The notes beneath the pieces are model-generated. The model did no database searches. It was not told the DNA's origin and saw only the letters and a program-made list of their open reading frames with translations. Both the position numbers and the translations under genes were made by a program. From positions 1-21,869 of the forward strand of contig JAEZOU010000059.1 in assembly GCA_023413895.1 (NCBI GenBank): DNA of 21,869 nt, written 5' to 3'. Positions 14,552 to 21,869 of the stretch are shown in pieces. How positions within the stretch are numbered: the stretch's first letter is position 1; every line of letters starts with the position of its first letter. This DNA comes from Bacteroidota bacterium (GTDB lineage: Bacteria; Bacteroidota; Bacteroidia; Bacteroidales; WCHB1-69).

Positions 14552-15235
14552 TTATTTTTTAATTGTAAGAATTAAACCTAAAACGACACCTAACATTGCT
14601 GCAAAAAGCACTTGGAAGTTTCCTGGCAAAAGGAAAGTGATTGTGTGAGCTGGATACCAGAAAAGAGGAATTGTTTTCTTAAAAATAAAACCATATTGCA
14701 CATTCCAATTAATTTTATTTGCCATAATCTCTTGCATAGGAAGAGCTTTTGAGAAGAAACCTTTTAACGTTCCGCCCGTTTCTGCAATATGGATATCTGT
14801 AATTTTGTGGAAAGTCATAAAAACTGGAGCGAAAATAGTATTCATCAGTACGCTAACGCAGAATGCTACAAAAAGCTTTCCCCAAGAGAACGGACCAGCA
14901 AACCAAGCGGCAGCCTCAGTAAGGCCCATATTGGTCAAGAAGGAAACTGTTCCCGCTTTAAAGATCATCATTGCCATTGCAATTCCCATTCCTAACAATC
15001 CCCAAATCAACATTTTGGGAAGAACGCCAAAACCTTTTTCATTATAAACGCCCTTTCGGATTCGGAGTGCTAACATCTCTCCAAAAGTTGCCAAAATAGC
15101 AAATTTTAGAAAACTCATCAACATTCCATGGTTTTTAGTTGCTGAATTAAACCCGTCGATAGCACCAGGTACAAAGATAAATATGGCTAAAACTGCCAAA
15201 ACAATAAAGATAACAAATAAATCTGCTTTTTTCAT
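14552..15235 (-). CDS. Conserved integral membrane protein, function unknown
   Basis: A 227-residue polytopic protein. Hydrophobic segments lie at about residues 6-26, 38-58, 72-92, 120-141 and 184-222. Conserved-looking features are FGEMLALRIRKG (51-62), placing a Glu at the end of a membrane segment, FAPVFMTFHKITD (135-147), and KTIPLFWYPAHTITFLLP (187-204). I recall similar proteins in other anaerobes annotated only as membrane proteins, and have no function to assign. It heads the operon with the DPP5-like peptidase and the phosphorylase. The ATG start is the only sensible one before the hydrophobic segment. Confidence 0.8.
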   Translation of the reverse strand: MKKADLFVIFIVLAVLAIFIFVPGAIDGFNSATKNHGMLMSFLKFAILATFGEMLALRIRKGVYNEKGFGVLPKMLIWGLLGMGIAMAMMIFKAGTVSFLTNMGLTEAAAWFAGPFSWGKLFVAFCVSVLMNTIFAPVFMTFHKITDIHIAETGGTLKGFFSKALPMQEIMANKINWNVQYGFIFKKTIPLFWYPAHTITFLLPGNFQVLFAAMLGVVLGLILTIKK

Positions 15236-15275
15236 ATTTTAGTTTTTATTAATGCGTTTATCAAAAATCATTCTG

Positions 15276-15292
15276 CAAAAGTGCAAAAAATA
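15276..15292 (-). promoter_or_regulatory. Possible promoter of the membrane protein-peptidase-udp operon
   Basis: In the 99-base gap after menA the minus strand carries two near matches to TAnnTTTG: TATTTTTTG (15292-15284, one T too many) and CACTTTTG (15283-15276, first base wrong). Either would give a leader of roughly 35-45 bases. Neither is a full match. Confidence 0.35.
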
Positions 15293-15334
15293 TAGTCATC
15301 TTACACTCCTAATTCAAAAAAATAGTTTTGAAAA

Positions 15335-16195
15335 TTAAAAAAGGAATGTAACAGCAGCCATTACTGCCAATCCCAACGTTGAGAGAGAGAGTAACGGCAT
15401 CTGCTTATCCAATCGTTTTCCATTTGTGTGCCAAACAATCCAAATGTGAACTATAAAAATGGGAAGCAATATTATTGGCAGGTAGATTTGAAGTATCACG
15501 AAGATAAAAAAAGGTATTAGTAGGATAATCGTATGATAAATTTTGGCATTTCGGCTTCCCAACCTCGCAGCCAGAGTAGTTTTCCCATATTTTATATCGT
15601 TCTCCATATCGCGGATATTATTCAGATTTAGCACTGCTACAATAGGCAAACCTATAGCCACAGCCAACCAAGTTGCTTGCCAAGTTAACATTTGTGTTTG
15701 CAAGAAGAATGCTCCTAATGTGCTCACCAAGCCAAAGAAAATGAAAACTGAAAGATCTCCAAACCCTTGATATCCGTATGGTTTCTTCCCCAAAGTATAT
15801 TTCAATGCAGCAATAATTGCCAATAATCCTAACAATAGAAAAATGAGTGGAAAAAGCGCAAAGAGAGTACCAAAAGAACAATAGATCAGCAGAACACCCC
15901 AAATTGATGATAGAAATGCAAAAATGAGAATACAGTGTACCATTTGTTGCTCTGAAATAGCACCTGCTTGTAACCCATACGCAACTCTTCCCTCTTGCTG
16001 TTCATCGGTACCACGGCGAGCGTCACCCAATTCATTGGCCAAATTTGACAAGATTTGAAGCGAAAGCGTTGTCAGAAGGGCAAGGATGAAAACCCAGCCA
16101 TCAAATTTAGGGTAGGCGATTGCTGTTCCCAAAATAATACCGGAGATTGAAAGTGGCAATGTCCGCAATCTAAAACTTTGAATATATTTTCTCAT
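15335..16195 (-). CDS. menA: 1,4-dihydroxy-2-naphthoate polyprenyltransferase
   Basis: Membrane enzyme that attaches the prenyl tail to 1,4-dihydroxy-2-naphthoate, giving demethylmenaquinone. The 286-residue protein is a UbiA-type prenyltransferase: it opens SFRLRTLPLSISG and has the first Asp-rich motif NELGDARRGTD (54-64) and the second, NIRDMENDIKYGK (193-205, with Asp196, Glu198, Asp200), which bind the diphosphate through magnesium. About eight hydrophobic segments surround them. The second motif, with the following TTLAARLG, is the MenA form rather than the UbiA form. It starts 6 bases after menG, which supports the assignment. Confidence 0.92.
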   Translation of the reverse strand: MRKYIQSFRLRTLPLSISGIILGTAIAYPKFDGWVFILALLTTLSLQILSNLANELGDARRGTDEQQEGRVAYGLQAGAISEQQMVHCILIFAFLSSIWGVLLIYCSFGTLFALFPLIFLLLGLLAIIAALKYTLGKKPYGYQGFGDLSVFIFFGLVSTLGAFFLQTQMLTWQATWLAVAIGLPIVAVLNLNNIRDMENDIKYGKTTLAARLGSRNAKIYHTIILLIPFFIFVILQIYLPIILLPIFIVHIWIVWHTNGKRLDKQMPLLSLSTLGLAVMAAVTFLF

Positions 16196-16201
16196 TCTTC
16201 A

Positions 16202-16882
16202 CTATTTTTTTGCATAATAGACAGTTGCAATTCCCAAAGTCATTCGACATTGCCTCATATTTCGCAAACCAGCATCACGCAATTCCTGCATAAAGGCCTC
16301 ACCTTGTGGAAACGCATACACACTTTCGGGCAGATATCGGTATGCTGCCTTATCGCCCGAAATTATTCCACCAACAAAGGGCAACCATCTTTTAAAATAA
16401 AATCGATACAATTGTTTGATTGGAAAATATTTCGGTGTTGAGAATTCTAAAATTACTAAATCTCCGTTTGGTTTTAGCACTCTTCGCATTTCATTGATAG
16501 AGCGGGCGCGTTGTGCAAAATTTCGCACGCCAAAAGCAACTGTAACCGCATCGAAACTATTTTCGGGGAATGGAAGTGCTGCACAATCCCCCTTCATCAG
16601 GTGAACTTTTTCCTGAAAATTTGCATTTTTCACCTTCTCCTTACCAATCTCTACCATCGCTTCTGAGAGATCAATTCCTACCACTTCGGGCACACCTGTT
16701 TGCGCTATCTGGAGCGTAAAATCAGCGGTTCCGCATGCCACATCTAACACCTTTTGCCATTTTAAACTACAATTCTTCAACGACTTACTACGCCAATACT
16801 TATCAATATTCAGCGACAACAAATGGTTAAGTTTATCGTATGTAGGAGCTATTGAATTGAATAGAGAGGCTATATCACGCAT
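16202..16882 (-). CDS. menG: Demethylmenaquinone methyltransferase
   Basis: SAM-dependent C-methyltransferase (UbiE/MenG) that turns demethylmenaquinone into menaquinone, the last step of the pathway. From the ATG at 16882 it is 226 residues long: FNSIAPTYDKLNHLLS (8-23), SAM motif I VLDVACGTADFT (45-56), FGVRNFAQRARSINEMRRVLKP near 117-138, LEFSTP (145-150) and YRYLPESVYAFP (181-192). An in-frame ATG at 16960 would add 26 basic residues, but a full -7 promoter box at 16903-16910 lies between the two starts, so the downstream start is preferred. It is followed directly by menA. Confidence 0.93.
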   Translation of the reverse strand: MRDIASLFNSIAPTYDKLNHLLSLNIDKYWRSKSLKNCSLKWQKVLDVACGTADFTLQIAQTGVPEVVGIDLSEAMVEIGKEKVKNANFQEKVHLMKGDCAALPFPENSFDAVTVAFGVRNFAQRARSINEMRRVLKPNGDLVILEFSTPKYFPIKQLYRFYFKRWLPFVGGIISGDKAAYRYLPESVYAFPQGEAFMQELRDAGLRNMRQCRMTLGIATVYYAKK

Positions 16883-16902
16883 AGATTTTATCAAAATGTG
16901 CG

Positions 16903-16910
16903 CAAAAGTA
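16903..16910 (-). promoter_or_regulatory. -7 box of the menG-menA operon
   Basis: The minus strand reads TACTTTTG followed by CGCAC, a full match to TAnnTTTG. It lies 20 bases upstream of the menG ATG at 16882 and downstream of the alternative ATG at 16960, so it decides the start. No matching -33 TTG is visible. Confidence 0.5.
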
Positions 16911-17212
16911 CGTTTTTTTCGCTTACCATAAAGTTCTTGGAATATATTTTCTCTTTTCAATAAGTAATTTTATTAGACCTAAATTAGATCGATAAATGTT
17001 TATCTATAGAAAATTCTGAAACAGAACGATAATTAGCCTACTTTAAAAGAATCTATTTCTGCTGATTTTAGTATAATTTTTCCTCCCAAAGATAAGTATA
17101 TAAGGAAAAACTTTATGCTACTTAAAACAAAATGCAAACTTTCATTATTGTGATAGAATTTTCATTACGAACGACAGCTTCTCTATTTTTAAATTGAATT
17201 GTTAAATATCGG

Positions 17213-17238
17213 TTGTAGCAAAATATTTCATATCTTTG
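17213..17238 (+). promoter_or_regulatory. Promoter of the GatB/YqeY-domain gene
   Basis: TATCTTTG (17231-17238) followed by CC is a full -7 match, 48 bases before the ATG. A TTG (17213-17215) lies 15 bases upstream, a shorter spacing than usually described. Confidence 0.55.
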
Positions 17239-17286
17239 CCAATCATTTAAAAAGTCACATTTTAAATAACCCACAAAAAAAGTATT

Positions 17287-17733
17287 ATGAGTTTAGAAGA
17301 GAGAATTAATGGTGATATTAAGGCTGCCATGTTGGCCAAAGAGAGAGACAAATTGGATGCACTTCGCGCTATCAAGTCTGCAATCCTTTTATTAAAAACA
17401 GAGAAAGGAGCAGGAGAGATTACGGAAGAACTTGAGATTAAAACGCTACAAAAATTAGCAAAGCAACGCAAAGAATCTGCGGAAACTTATCGTGCGCAAA
17501 ATCGAGTTGATTTGGCTATTGAAGAGGAAGCACAATTAGCTATCATCACGCAATATCTTCCGCAACAACTTTCGGCAGAAGAGATTACAGAAATTTTGAA
17601 ACAATTAATTGCTGAAAATGGAATTTCCAGCATTCGCGATATGGGAAAACTTATGGGATTAGCAACCAAAAAGTTTGCAGGCCAAGCAGATAACAAATTG
17701 GTTTCTGAGATTGTAAAATCGCTTCTAAGTTAA
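17287..17733 (+). CDS. GatB/YqeY domain-containing protein
   Basis: A 148-residue soluble protein made entirely of the YqeY-type tail domain, otherwise found at the end of GatB in the tRNA-dependent amidotransferase. Typical features are SLEERINGDIKAAMLAKERD at the start, LRAIKSAILLLKTEKG (about 26-41), LQKLAKQRKESAETY (about 54-68) and the second helical subdomain with YLPQQLSAEEI and MGKLMGLATKKFAGQAD. The stand-alone protein is widespread; a role in tRNA handling is suspected from homology only. It stands alone, convergent with the antiporter gene 20 bases downstream. Confidence 0.9.
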   Translation: MSLEERINGDIKAAMLAKERDKLDALRAIKSAILLLKTEKGAGEITEELEIKTLQKLAKQRKESAETYRAQNRVDLAIEEEAQLAIITQYLPQQLSAEEITEILKQLIAENGISSIRDMGKLMGLATKKFAGQADNKLVSEIVKSLLS

Positions 17734-17753
17734 TTTACCTAGAATCTTTGTTC

Positions 17754-19502
17754 CTATTCAGAAGAGTTGCTAATGGAATCTTTCGTTTGCAACTCTTTTG
17801 CATTTAGATTCTTCATAAAATGCACTTCCAATTGGTTGAAACGATGAATTGTTCTTCGAGAAAGCCTAATAAATACCACGACGAAAATAGCTAAGAAAAA
17901 GATTACCCACGGCGTAAAGAGGAATGCTTTTGATAGCAATGTGAACACGAAAAATAGCGCAATGAAGTTCTGTCCTAACGTAATTGTAAAGATAAAAGCA
18001 CGATTAAGGCGGCTTTTATGCGCCAAGATTGCAAAAGTTTCTCGAGTTTTCTGCCGAGTTGCCATTAGACCGTAGAGGAATGGCGCAATCAAAACAAGTG
18101 TAATTCCAGCACTTAGAACTTGTTGTACTTTTACAGAAAACATATCAGGAAATTTACTCCAGAAAGTTGGATAAACCCATTTGTATGCTACTGAAATAAT
18201 TGCAAAAATTAGAATAGAAAAGATAATAATTTGCGGTAGAGTACTCTTTAGAATCAGTTTAATATCGCTTTCCTCTTTGGCTCCATTTTCCCGAACACTA
18301 TAAGCATCCAACCGTTTACGCATTTTGGGTGACATACGCTTATAAATAAAGGCGTAAGCGGGTTCACCAGCACGAATGCAGTATGGAGTAGTAAATGTGG
18401 TGATGACAGAAACCGCTACGATAATTCCATAGATATATTCGTGCATCACATTTAAGGAAACTCCTAATGCAGCAATAATAAAGGAGAACTCACCAATCTG
18501 CGCCAAACTAAAACCAATTCGAAGCGAATCTTTGAGATTTTCTCCCGAGAGTAGCGCTCCTGCCATATTGAAAATTGTCTTTCCGAAAATAGTAAGCAAC
18601 GTCAAAATTAGAATAGGAAACCAATATTCACCTAAAACTTTAGGGTCAACCATCATTCCAACAGATACGAAAAAGATTGAACCAAACAAATTTTTAATAC
18701 TTTGCGTCATCTTTTCAATATGTGGACCTTCAACGGTTTCAGATAAGATTGACCCCATCACAAACGCTCCTAATGCGGAAGAAAATCCAACATAGTTGGC
18801 AAAAGTCACCATTCCAAAACAGAGCCCAATAGAGATAATCAACAAGGTTTCGTCGTTGACATACTTTTTGGTTCTTCTAAAAAAGGAGGGAATAATGGCA
18901 ATCCCGATTACAAACCAAAGCACTAGGAAAAATAGTAATTTCATAATGCTTCCAAACATCTCTGAACCTGAAAATTTCTGACTTACTGCCGCAGTGGAAA
19001 GCATCACCATCATTATAATGGCGACCAAATCTTGAAGTATTAGTACCACCAGTGTTAAATCGGAAAATCGCTGTTTCGTAATTTTCAGATCATCAAAAGC
19101 TTTGATAATAATGGTTGTAGAGGAGATGGAGAGCATTCCGCCTAAAAATATTGATTCCATAAAGGACCAATTCATCATAATTCCCACAAGAAAAGAGATA
19201 CAAAAAGTGAGCAAAATACCAGCACCCGCTGTAAGAAATGCTGAAGCTCCTACTTTGAAAAGCTTTTTAAAGCTGAACTCTAACCCTAAAGTGAACATCA
19301 AAAAGATAATTCCGATTTCAGACCACTGATGCACACTCTCCTTTTCAATAATGGTAGGAAATAGATCGAAGTGCGGACCTACTAAAAATCCAGCAACAAT
19401 ATACCCTAACACAAGCGGCTGTTTTAATAACTTAAAGATAATGGTTACAATTCCTGCCGAAATTAATATCAGAGCAAGATCAGTTAAAAGATTCATTTCC
19501 AT
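17754..19502 (-). CDS. CPA2/KefB-type monovalent cation:proton antiporter
   Basis: A 582-residue inner-membrane antiporter. The Na+/H+ exchanger domain fills about residues 5-385, with LGYIVAGFLVGP (32-43), IGIIFLMFTLGLEFS, the SSTTIII stretch, LILQDLVAI with the family's ion-site Asp, and FSSALGAFVMGSILSE. A second block of four hydrophobic segments follows (about 415-550), then a short polar tail. By memory, relatives in Bacteroides continue for well over 100 residues into a TrkA_C-type regulatory domain, which is missing here, as is any TrkA_N nucleotide-binding domain. The ATG at 19502 is taken; another Met lies two codons later. The transported ion (K+ or Na+) is not determined. Confidence 0.88.
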   Translation of the reverse strand: MEMNLLTDLALILISAGIVTIIFKLLKQPLVLGYIVAGFLVGPHFDLFPTIIEKESVHQWSEIGIIFLMFTLGLEFSFKKLFKVGASAFLTAGAGILLTFCISFLVGIMMNWSFMESIFLGGMLSISSTTIIIKAFDDLKITKQRFSDLTLVVLILQDLVAIIMMVMLSTAAVSQKFSGSEMFGSIMKLLFFLVLWFVIGIAIIPSFFRRTKKYVNDETLLIISIGLCFGMVTFANYVGFSSALGAFVMGSILSETVEGPHIEKMTQSIKNLFGSIFFVSVGMMVDPKVLGEYWFPILILTLLTIFGKTIFNMAGALLSGENLKDSLRIGFSLAQIGEFSFIIAALGVSLNVMHEYIYGIIVAVSVITTFTTPYCIRAGEPAYAFIYKRMSPKMRKRLDAYSVRENGAKEESDIKLILKSTLPQIIIFSILIFAIISVAYKWVYPTFWSKFPDMFSVKVQQVLSAGITLVLIAPFLYGLMATRQKTRETFAILAHKSRLNRAFIFTITLGQNFIALFFVFTLLSKAFLFTPWVIFFLAIFVVVFIRLSRRTIHRFNQLEVHFMKNLNAKELQTKDSISNSSE

Positions 19503-19537
19503 AAACAGACATGTTTTAGGTATAAAATAAAGTCTTG

Positions 19538-19545
19538 CAAAATTA
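19538..19545 (-). promoter_or_regulatory. -7 box of the antiporter gene
   Basis: The minus strand reads TAATTTTG followed by CAAGAC, a full -7 match, 35 bases upstream of the ATG. No -33 TTG is found at a usual distance. Confidence 0.45.
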
Positions 19546-19744
19546 TAAAAAAATGAAACATTATTGAAACTATAATGTTCAAAAATGTTGCTTTATTCAA
19601 AAAAAAAATTTAAAGATACATCTCTAATCTTTTTTGCCCCTTAACGATTATTGATAGTTTACCTTTTTGTTGATGAACCTCTCAAATATTTTTTCAAAAT
19701 CATCACACAAAAACAAAAAACACCAAGCGATTCTTATCTCAAAA

Positions 19745-21760
19745 TTAATATTTAAACCTCAACGAGAAACGCACACTTCGCCCCTGCATCGGATAGTTTT
19801 TAACTACTTCATATTGTACATTAGCAATGTTTAGCAACTCTGCTTTAGCCTCAAGTTCAAATCTGTTCAACAAAAAAATTCGAGAAAGAGCAATACTTTG
19901 ATCGAGATAGGCAGGAAGTTCGTTGGCGGGAATATTTTGCTGTAGTGCATAACGTTTTCCATTTACTAAAAAACTGTAAGACAAGTCAATCCATTTGGTT
20001 TTAGCTATAATATAGAACGTTCCTGAGTGACGTGGAGTATATGGTATCTGATCTCCAAAAGTTCTAGAAGTGGGATCTGTGCGGTCTGTAGCATGTTGAA
20101 AGCTATAATTACCCACAAACTCTAACCTTATCTGCTTTGCAATTTTCCACTCACACTGCAGATTGAAATCAAATCCCCAAATATCAACACGTCCAAAATT
20201 CAACATTGACCATACAAAAAGGTCTTTACCTGGGAAAGCTACAATTTTATCTCGCACATAGTTATAATAAGCATCTGCGGTGATAGATAGAGTAAGTTTC
20301 TGTATGGGAAGATGTTTGAAATAGGAGACACCAAGATTATACTGATACGTTCGCTCAGGTTTTAGGCTTATATTTCCAACCAATCTGTAATACAAATCGT
20401 TAAATGTTGGAAGCCTAAAGATATCCTTGAACGAAGCTCTTATGTAAAGTTGTTCCGAACGCAGCGGTTTATATTGAAAAGTAAGAGTTGGCGATAGGCG
20501 GTGCTGATTGCCAGCACTCTCCCCCACCCGAGTTTGGTCATGAACCCAAGTTTGTAACAAGCCGGCATTGAAAGAGACTTTTTTTGTGGAAATATGTGCT
20601 GAAAGAAAATTTAACAGAGTGAATCGTGTAGGGAAAGCGAAATCCACAATATCCGCACTCATATCATTATAAATCAGATCATTGGCAAAAGAAAGATGAA
20701 AAATTTTGTGAGGTTTGTATGCCAACGAATTGGAAAGGTAATATTCGTTCTGAAGATAATGGTTATCAATTTTTCCTGCAGCATTAAGGTAGTGCGGGTC
20801 TAAATAGCGTTGGTACGCATGATTATATTTTGCATTTAATTGATAATGAATAATTTCAGATGGTTTGTAGTTATATGAAAGTTGGGTAAAGAGATTCTGA
20901 TCCCAGAGTTTCTGCGCATTTTTAGGATTATAAAAGGTTACTGCACCAGGTAACTCCTGCTCAGAGACGTTATAGAAAATTTTTGCTTTGAGTGTCGAGT
21001 GTTTGTCAAAAATCAAAAAAAGATTTGCTTCGGTGGAGAGTCGCTGGACGGAAGAGTTTGTGCGAAGTTCCTGCGAGGTACTATCGTTTACTCCACCATA
21101 ATGAAGTGTAAAAGGATAATCTCCTTTTGCCCGTATATAATTGACATTTAACGTTGTATAAACTTTATTCTTTTGCTTAGGATTCCAAAGATTCTCTATA
21201 CTGAGAGATGGAGAAATCAAACCAAAGGAACCTGCAGTAATGCCAACTTTCGTGCCAATAGTTTTCGATGAGTCGAGGTGTGGAATGGGAGTTTGTAGTT
21301 TTATTAGGTTTGCACTAGCAAAATGACGTGCAGGAAGCGCTAGCAATGCTCCCGAACCGATTTCCATCACCACAGATTCCAGATTTTCTAACGAAAATTT
21401 TCCCAAATCAATCTGCCCCGTTTGACAATCCGTAAGAGAAATACCGTCGTAAGTAACGCCAGTATGCTGCGAACCCAAACCTCGTACCGAAACAGTTTTC
21501 ATTCCACCAATTCCACCATAATCTTTAAGGGTAACTCCAGACATCAGTTTCAACACATCGGAAAGTTGCAATATTGGTAAGGCTTGATTCTCCTGGAGTT
21601 GAAATTGCTGAACTGGAATTGCTGAGATGACAGATATATTGGAAGAAGGTGCAACAATATCAATTGGGTCCAAATGATGGACGACAGTATCCTTCCTTTG
21701 GGAAAAACTCTTCCCAAAAATAAGAATAAAAACTACCAATACCAGAACCTTGATTCTCAT
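19745..21760 (-). CDS. TonB-dependent outer-membrane receptor, BtuB-like
   Basis: A 671-residue outer-membrane transporter driven by TonB. A signal peptide (to about residue 21, ending SFSQ) is followed by a plug domain (about 30-155), with SDVLKLMSGVTLKDYGG and TVSVRGLGSQHTGVTYDGIS, and then a 22-strand-type barrel ending in RSVRFSLRFKY with a terminal aromatic residue. It has no N-terminal carboxypeptidase-like domain and is short for the phylum, so it is not a SusC protein. The DCQTGQIDLGKFSLENLE stretch and the IPYTPRHSGT and NYPMQGRS segments resemble Bacteroidetes BtuB (cobalamin) receptors as I remember them. The partial gene ending 3 bases upstream supports a B12-type locus. The substrate is inferred. 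Confidence 0.85.
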   Translation of the reverse strand: MRIKVLVLVVFILIFGKSFSQRKDTVVHHLDPIDIVAPSSNISVISAIPVQQFQLQENQALPILQLSDVLKLMSGVTLKDYGGIGGMKTVSVRGLGSQHTGVTYDGISLTDCQTGQIDLGKFSLENLESVVMEIGSGALLALPARHFASANLIKLQTPIPHLDSSKTIGTKVGITAGSFGLISPSLSIENLWNPKQKNKVYTTLNVNYIRAKGDYPFTLHYGGVNDSTSQELRTNSSVQRLSTEANLFLIFDKHSTLKAKIFYNVSEQELPGAVTFYNPKNAQKLWDQNLFTQLSYNYKPSEIIHYQLNAKYNHAYQRYLDPHYLNAAGKIDNHYLQNEYYLSNSLAYKPHKIFHLSFANDLIYNDMSADIVDFAFPTRFTLLNFLSAHISTKKVSFNAGLLQTWVHDQTRVGESAGNQHRLSPTLTFQYKPLRSEQLYIRASFKDIFRLPTFNDLYYRLVGNISLKPERTYQYNLGVSYFKHLPIQKLTLSITADAYYNYVRDKIVAFPGKDLFVWSMLNFGRVDIWGFDFNLQCEWKIAKQIRLEFVGNYSFQHATDRTDPTSRTFGDQIPYTPRHSGTFYIIAKTKWIDLSYSFLVNGKRYALQQNIPANELPAYLDQSIALSRIFLLNRFELEAKAELLNIANVQYEVVKNYPMQGRSVRFSLRFKY

Positions 21761-21763
21761 TGC

Positions 21764-21869
21764 TTAGTTTCGAAATTCGATAGCGCAAGGATTAATTCCC
21801 GTTTCAAAACAGAATTTTTTCTTTCCACTTGCATCGAAACAATACACCTCACCGATTAGTGTATAGTCG
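21764..21869 (-). CDS. C-terminal end of a BtuG/DUF5074-like surface propeller protein (partial)
   Basis: Only the last 34 codons are in the window; the gene continues beyond the right edge. The minus-strand frame ending at the TAA of 21764-21766 reads DYTLIGEVYCFDASGKKKF, then CFETGINPCAIEF and RN. The G-x-V-x-x-F-D-x-x-G-K blade and the terminal 'TGINP' resemble the ends of Bacteroidetes YncE-like or DUF5074 beta-propellers, among them BtuG, the surface cobalamin-binding partner of BtuB. The stop is 3 bases before the receptor ATG, so the two are surely one operon. The identification rests on a short tail and stays tentative. Confidence 0.6.
   Translation of the reverse strand, partial: DYTLIGEVYCFDASGKKKFCFETGINPCAIEFRN

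Larger units (their letters stand above)
16883..17286. other. Divergent intergenic region menG / GatB-YqeY gene
   Basis: No gene is seen in these roughly 400 A+T-rich bases. They hold the menG -7 box (16903-16910), the -7 box for the plus-strand gene (17231-17238), and a further minus-strand TATCTTTG (17094-17087) followed by GGGAGG, which could be a second, distant start for menG. No stable hairpin or RNA gene was recognised. Confidence 0.6.

Noticed and set aside
15618..15902. Minus-strand open frame of 94 codons in another frame of menA
   Set aside because: It is fully contained in menA, whose Asp-rich motifs and length are right; there is no sign of a frameshift.
16416..16604. Plus-strand frames antisense to menG
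   Set aside because: menG is intact with SAM motif I and UbiE signatures; the antisense frames have no features of their own.
17087..17094. TATCTTTG on the minus strand as the main menG promoter
   Set aside because: It matches the consensus but lies about 200 bases from menG; the box at 16903-16910 is much closer, so this one is kept only as a possible second start.
1..21869. CRISPR array, insertion sequence, phage or defence genes
   Set aside because: No regularly spaced repeats, transposase or integrase frames, or terminal inverted repeats were seen; every long frame is explained by a housekeeping or envelope gene.

Overview
This window looks like chromosomal DNA of a Bacteroidetes bacterium, most likely of the order Bacteroidales. 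The grounds are an A+T-rich composition, ribosomal and housekeeping proteins of Bacteroidetes type, -7 promoter boxes of the form TAnnTTTG, start codons mostly without a Shine-Dalgarno sequence, exported proteins whose signal peptides end in A|Q, an S9 peptidase lipoprotein, and a TonB-dependent receptor paired with a surface-type protein. I could not run any search, so the family names rest on motifs, lengths and gene order.

Layout. Positions 1-327 are intergenic: a promoter-like box reading out of the left edge, a small structured GC-richer patch, and the strong terminator of the ribosomal operon. Positions 328-5969 (minus strand) hold thirteen ribosomal protein genes, in transcription order rplV-rpsC-rplP-rpmC-rpsQ-rplN-rplX-rplE-rpsN-rpsH-rplF-rplR-rpsE. 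This is the middle of the usual S10-spc cluster, but it is cut at both ends: rplV has no rpsS before it, and rpsE is followed by a perfect hairpin terminator instead of rpmD-rplO-secY. Only rplE, rplF and rpsE carry clear Shine-Dalgarno sequences. Upstream lies a small outer-membrane barrel gene (6240-6977, minus).

Across a divergent promoter region follow, on the plus strand, a 1076-residue iron-sulfur flavoprotein, hpt and adk. The flavoprotein fuses what in HcnABC or opine/proline-type dehydrogenases are separate subunits: a [2Fe-2S] domain, an FAD/NAD-type disulfide oxidoreductase, a dicluster ferredoxin, a BFD-like [2Fe-2S] domain and a DAO-type FAD amine oxidase. hpt and adk serve purine salvage and adenylate balance. 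adk runs 8 bases into the tail of a minus-strand operon made of an unassigned membrane protein, a DPP5-like S9 peptidase lipoprotein and a uridine phosphorylase. Next is a two-gene menaquinone operon, menG(ubiE)-menA, which performs the last two steps of the pathway.

The right part holds a GatB/YqeY-domain gene (plus), then on the minus strand a CPA2/KefB-type cation:proton antiporter that ends without the usual regulatory C-terminal domain, a BtuB-like TonB-dependent receptor, and, at the right edge, the last 34 codons of a gene whose C-terminus resembles Bacteroidetes surface beta-propeller proteins such as BtuG. Together the last two suggest a vitamin B12 (or similar) uptake locus. No rRNA, tRNA, CRISPR array, transposase or phage gene was seen. 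The points most worth a second look are the five-module oxidoreductase, the trimmed ribosomal operon, the selective Shine-Dalgarno use, and the partial propeller gene at the edge.
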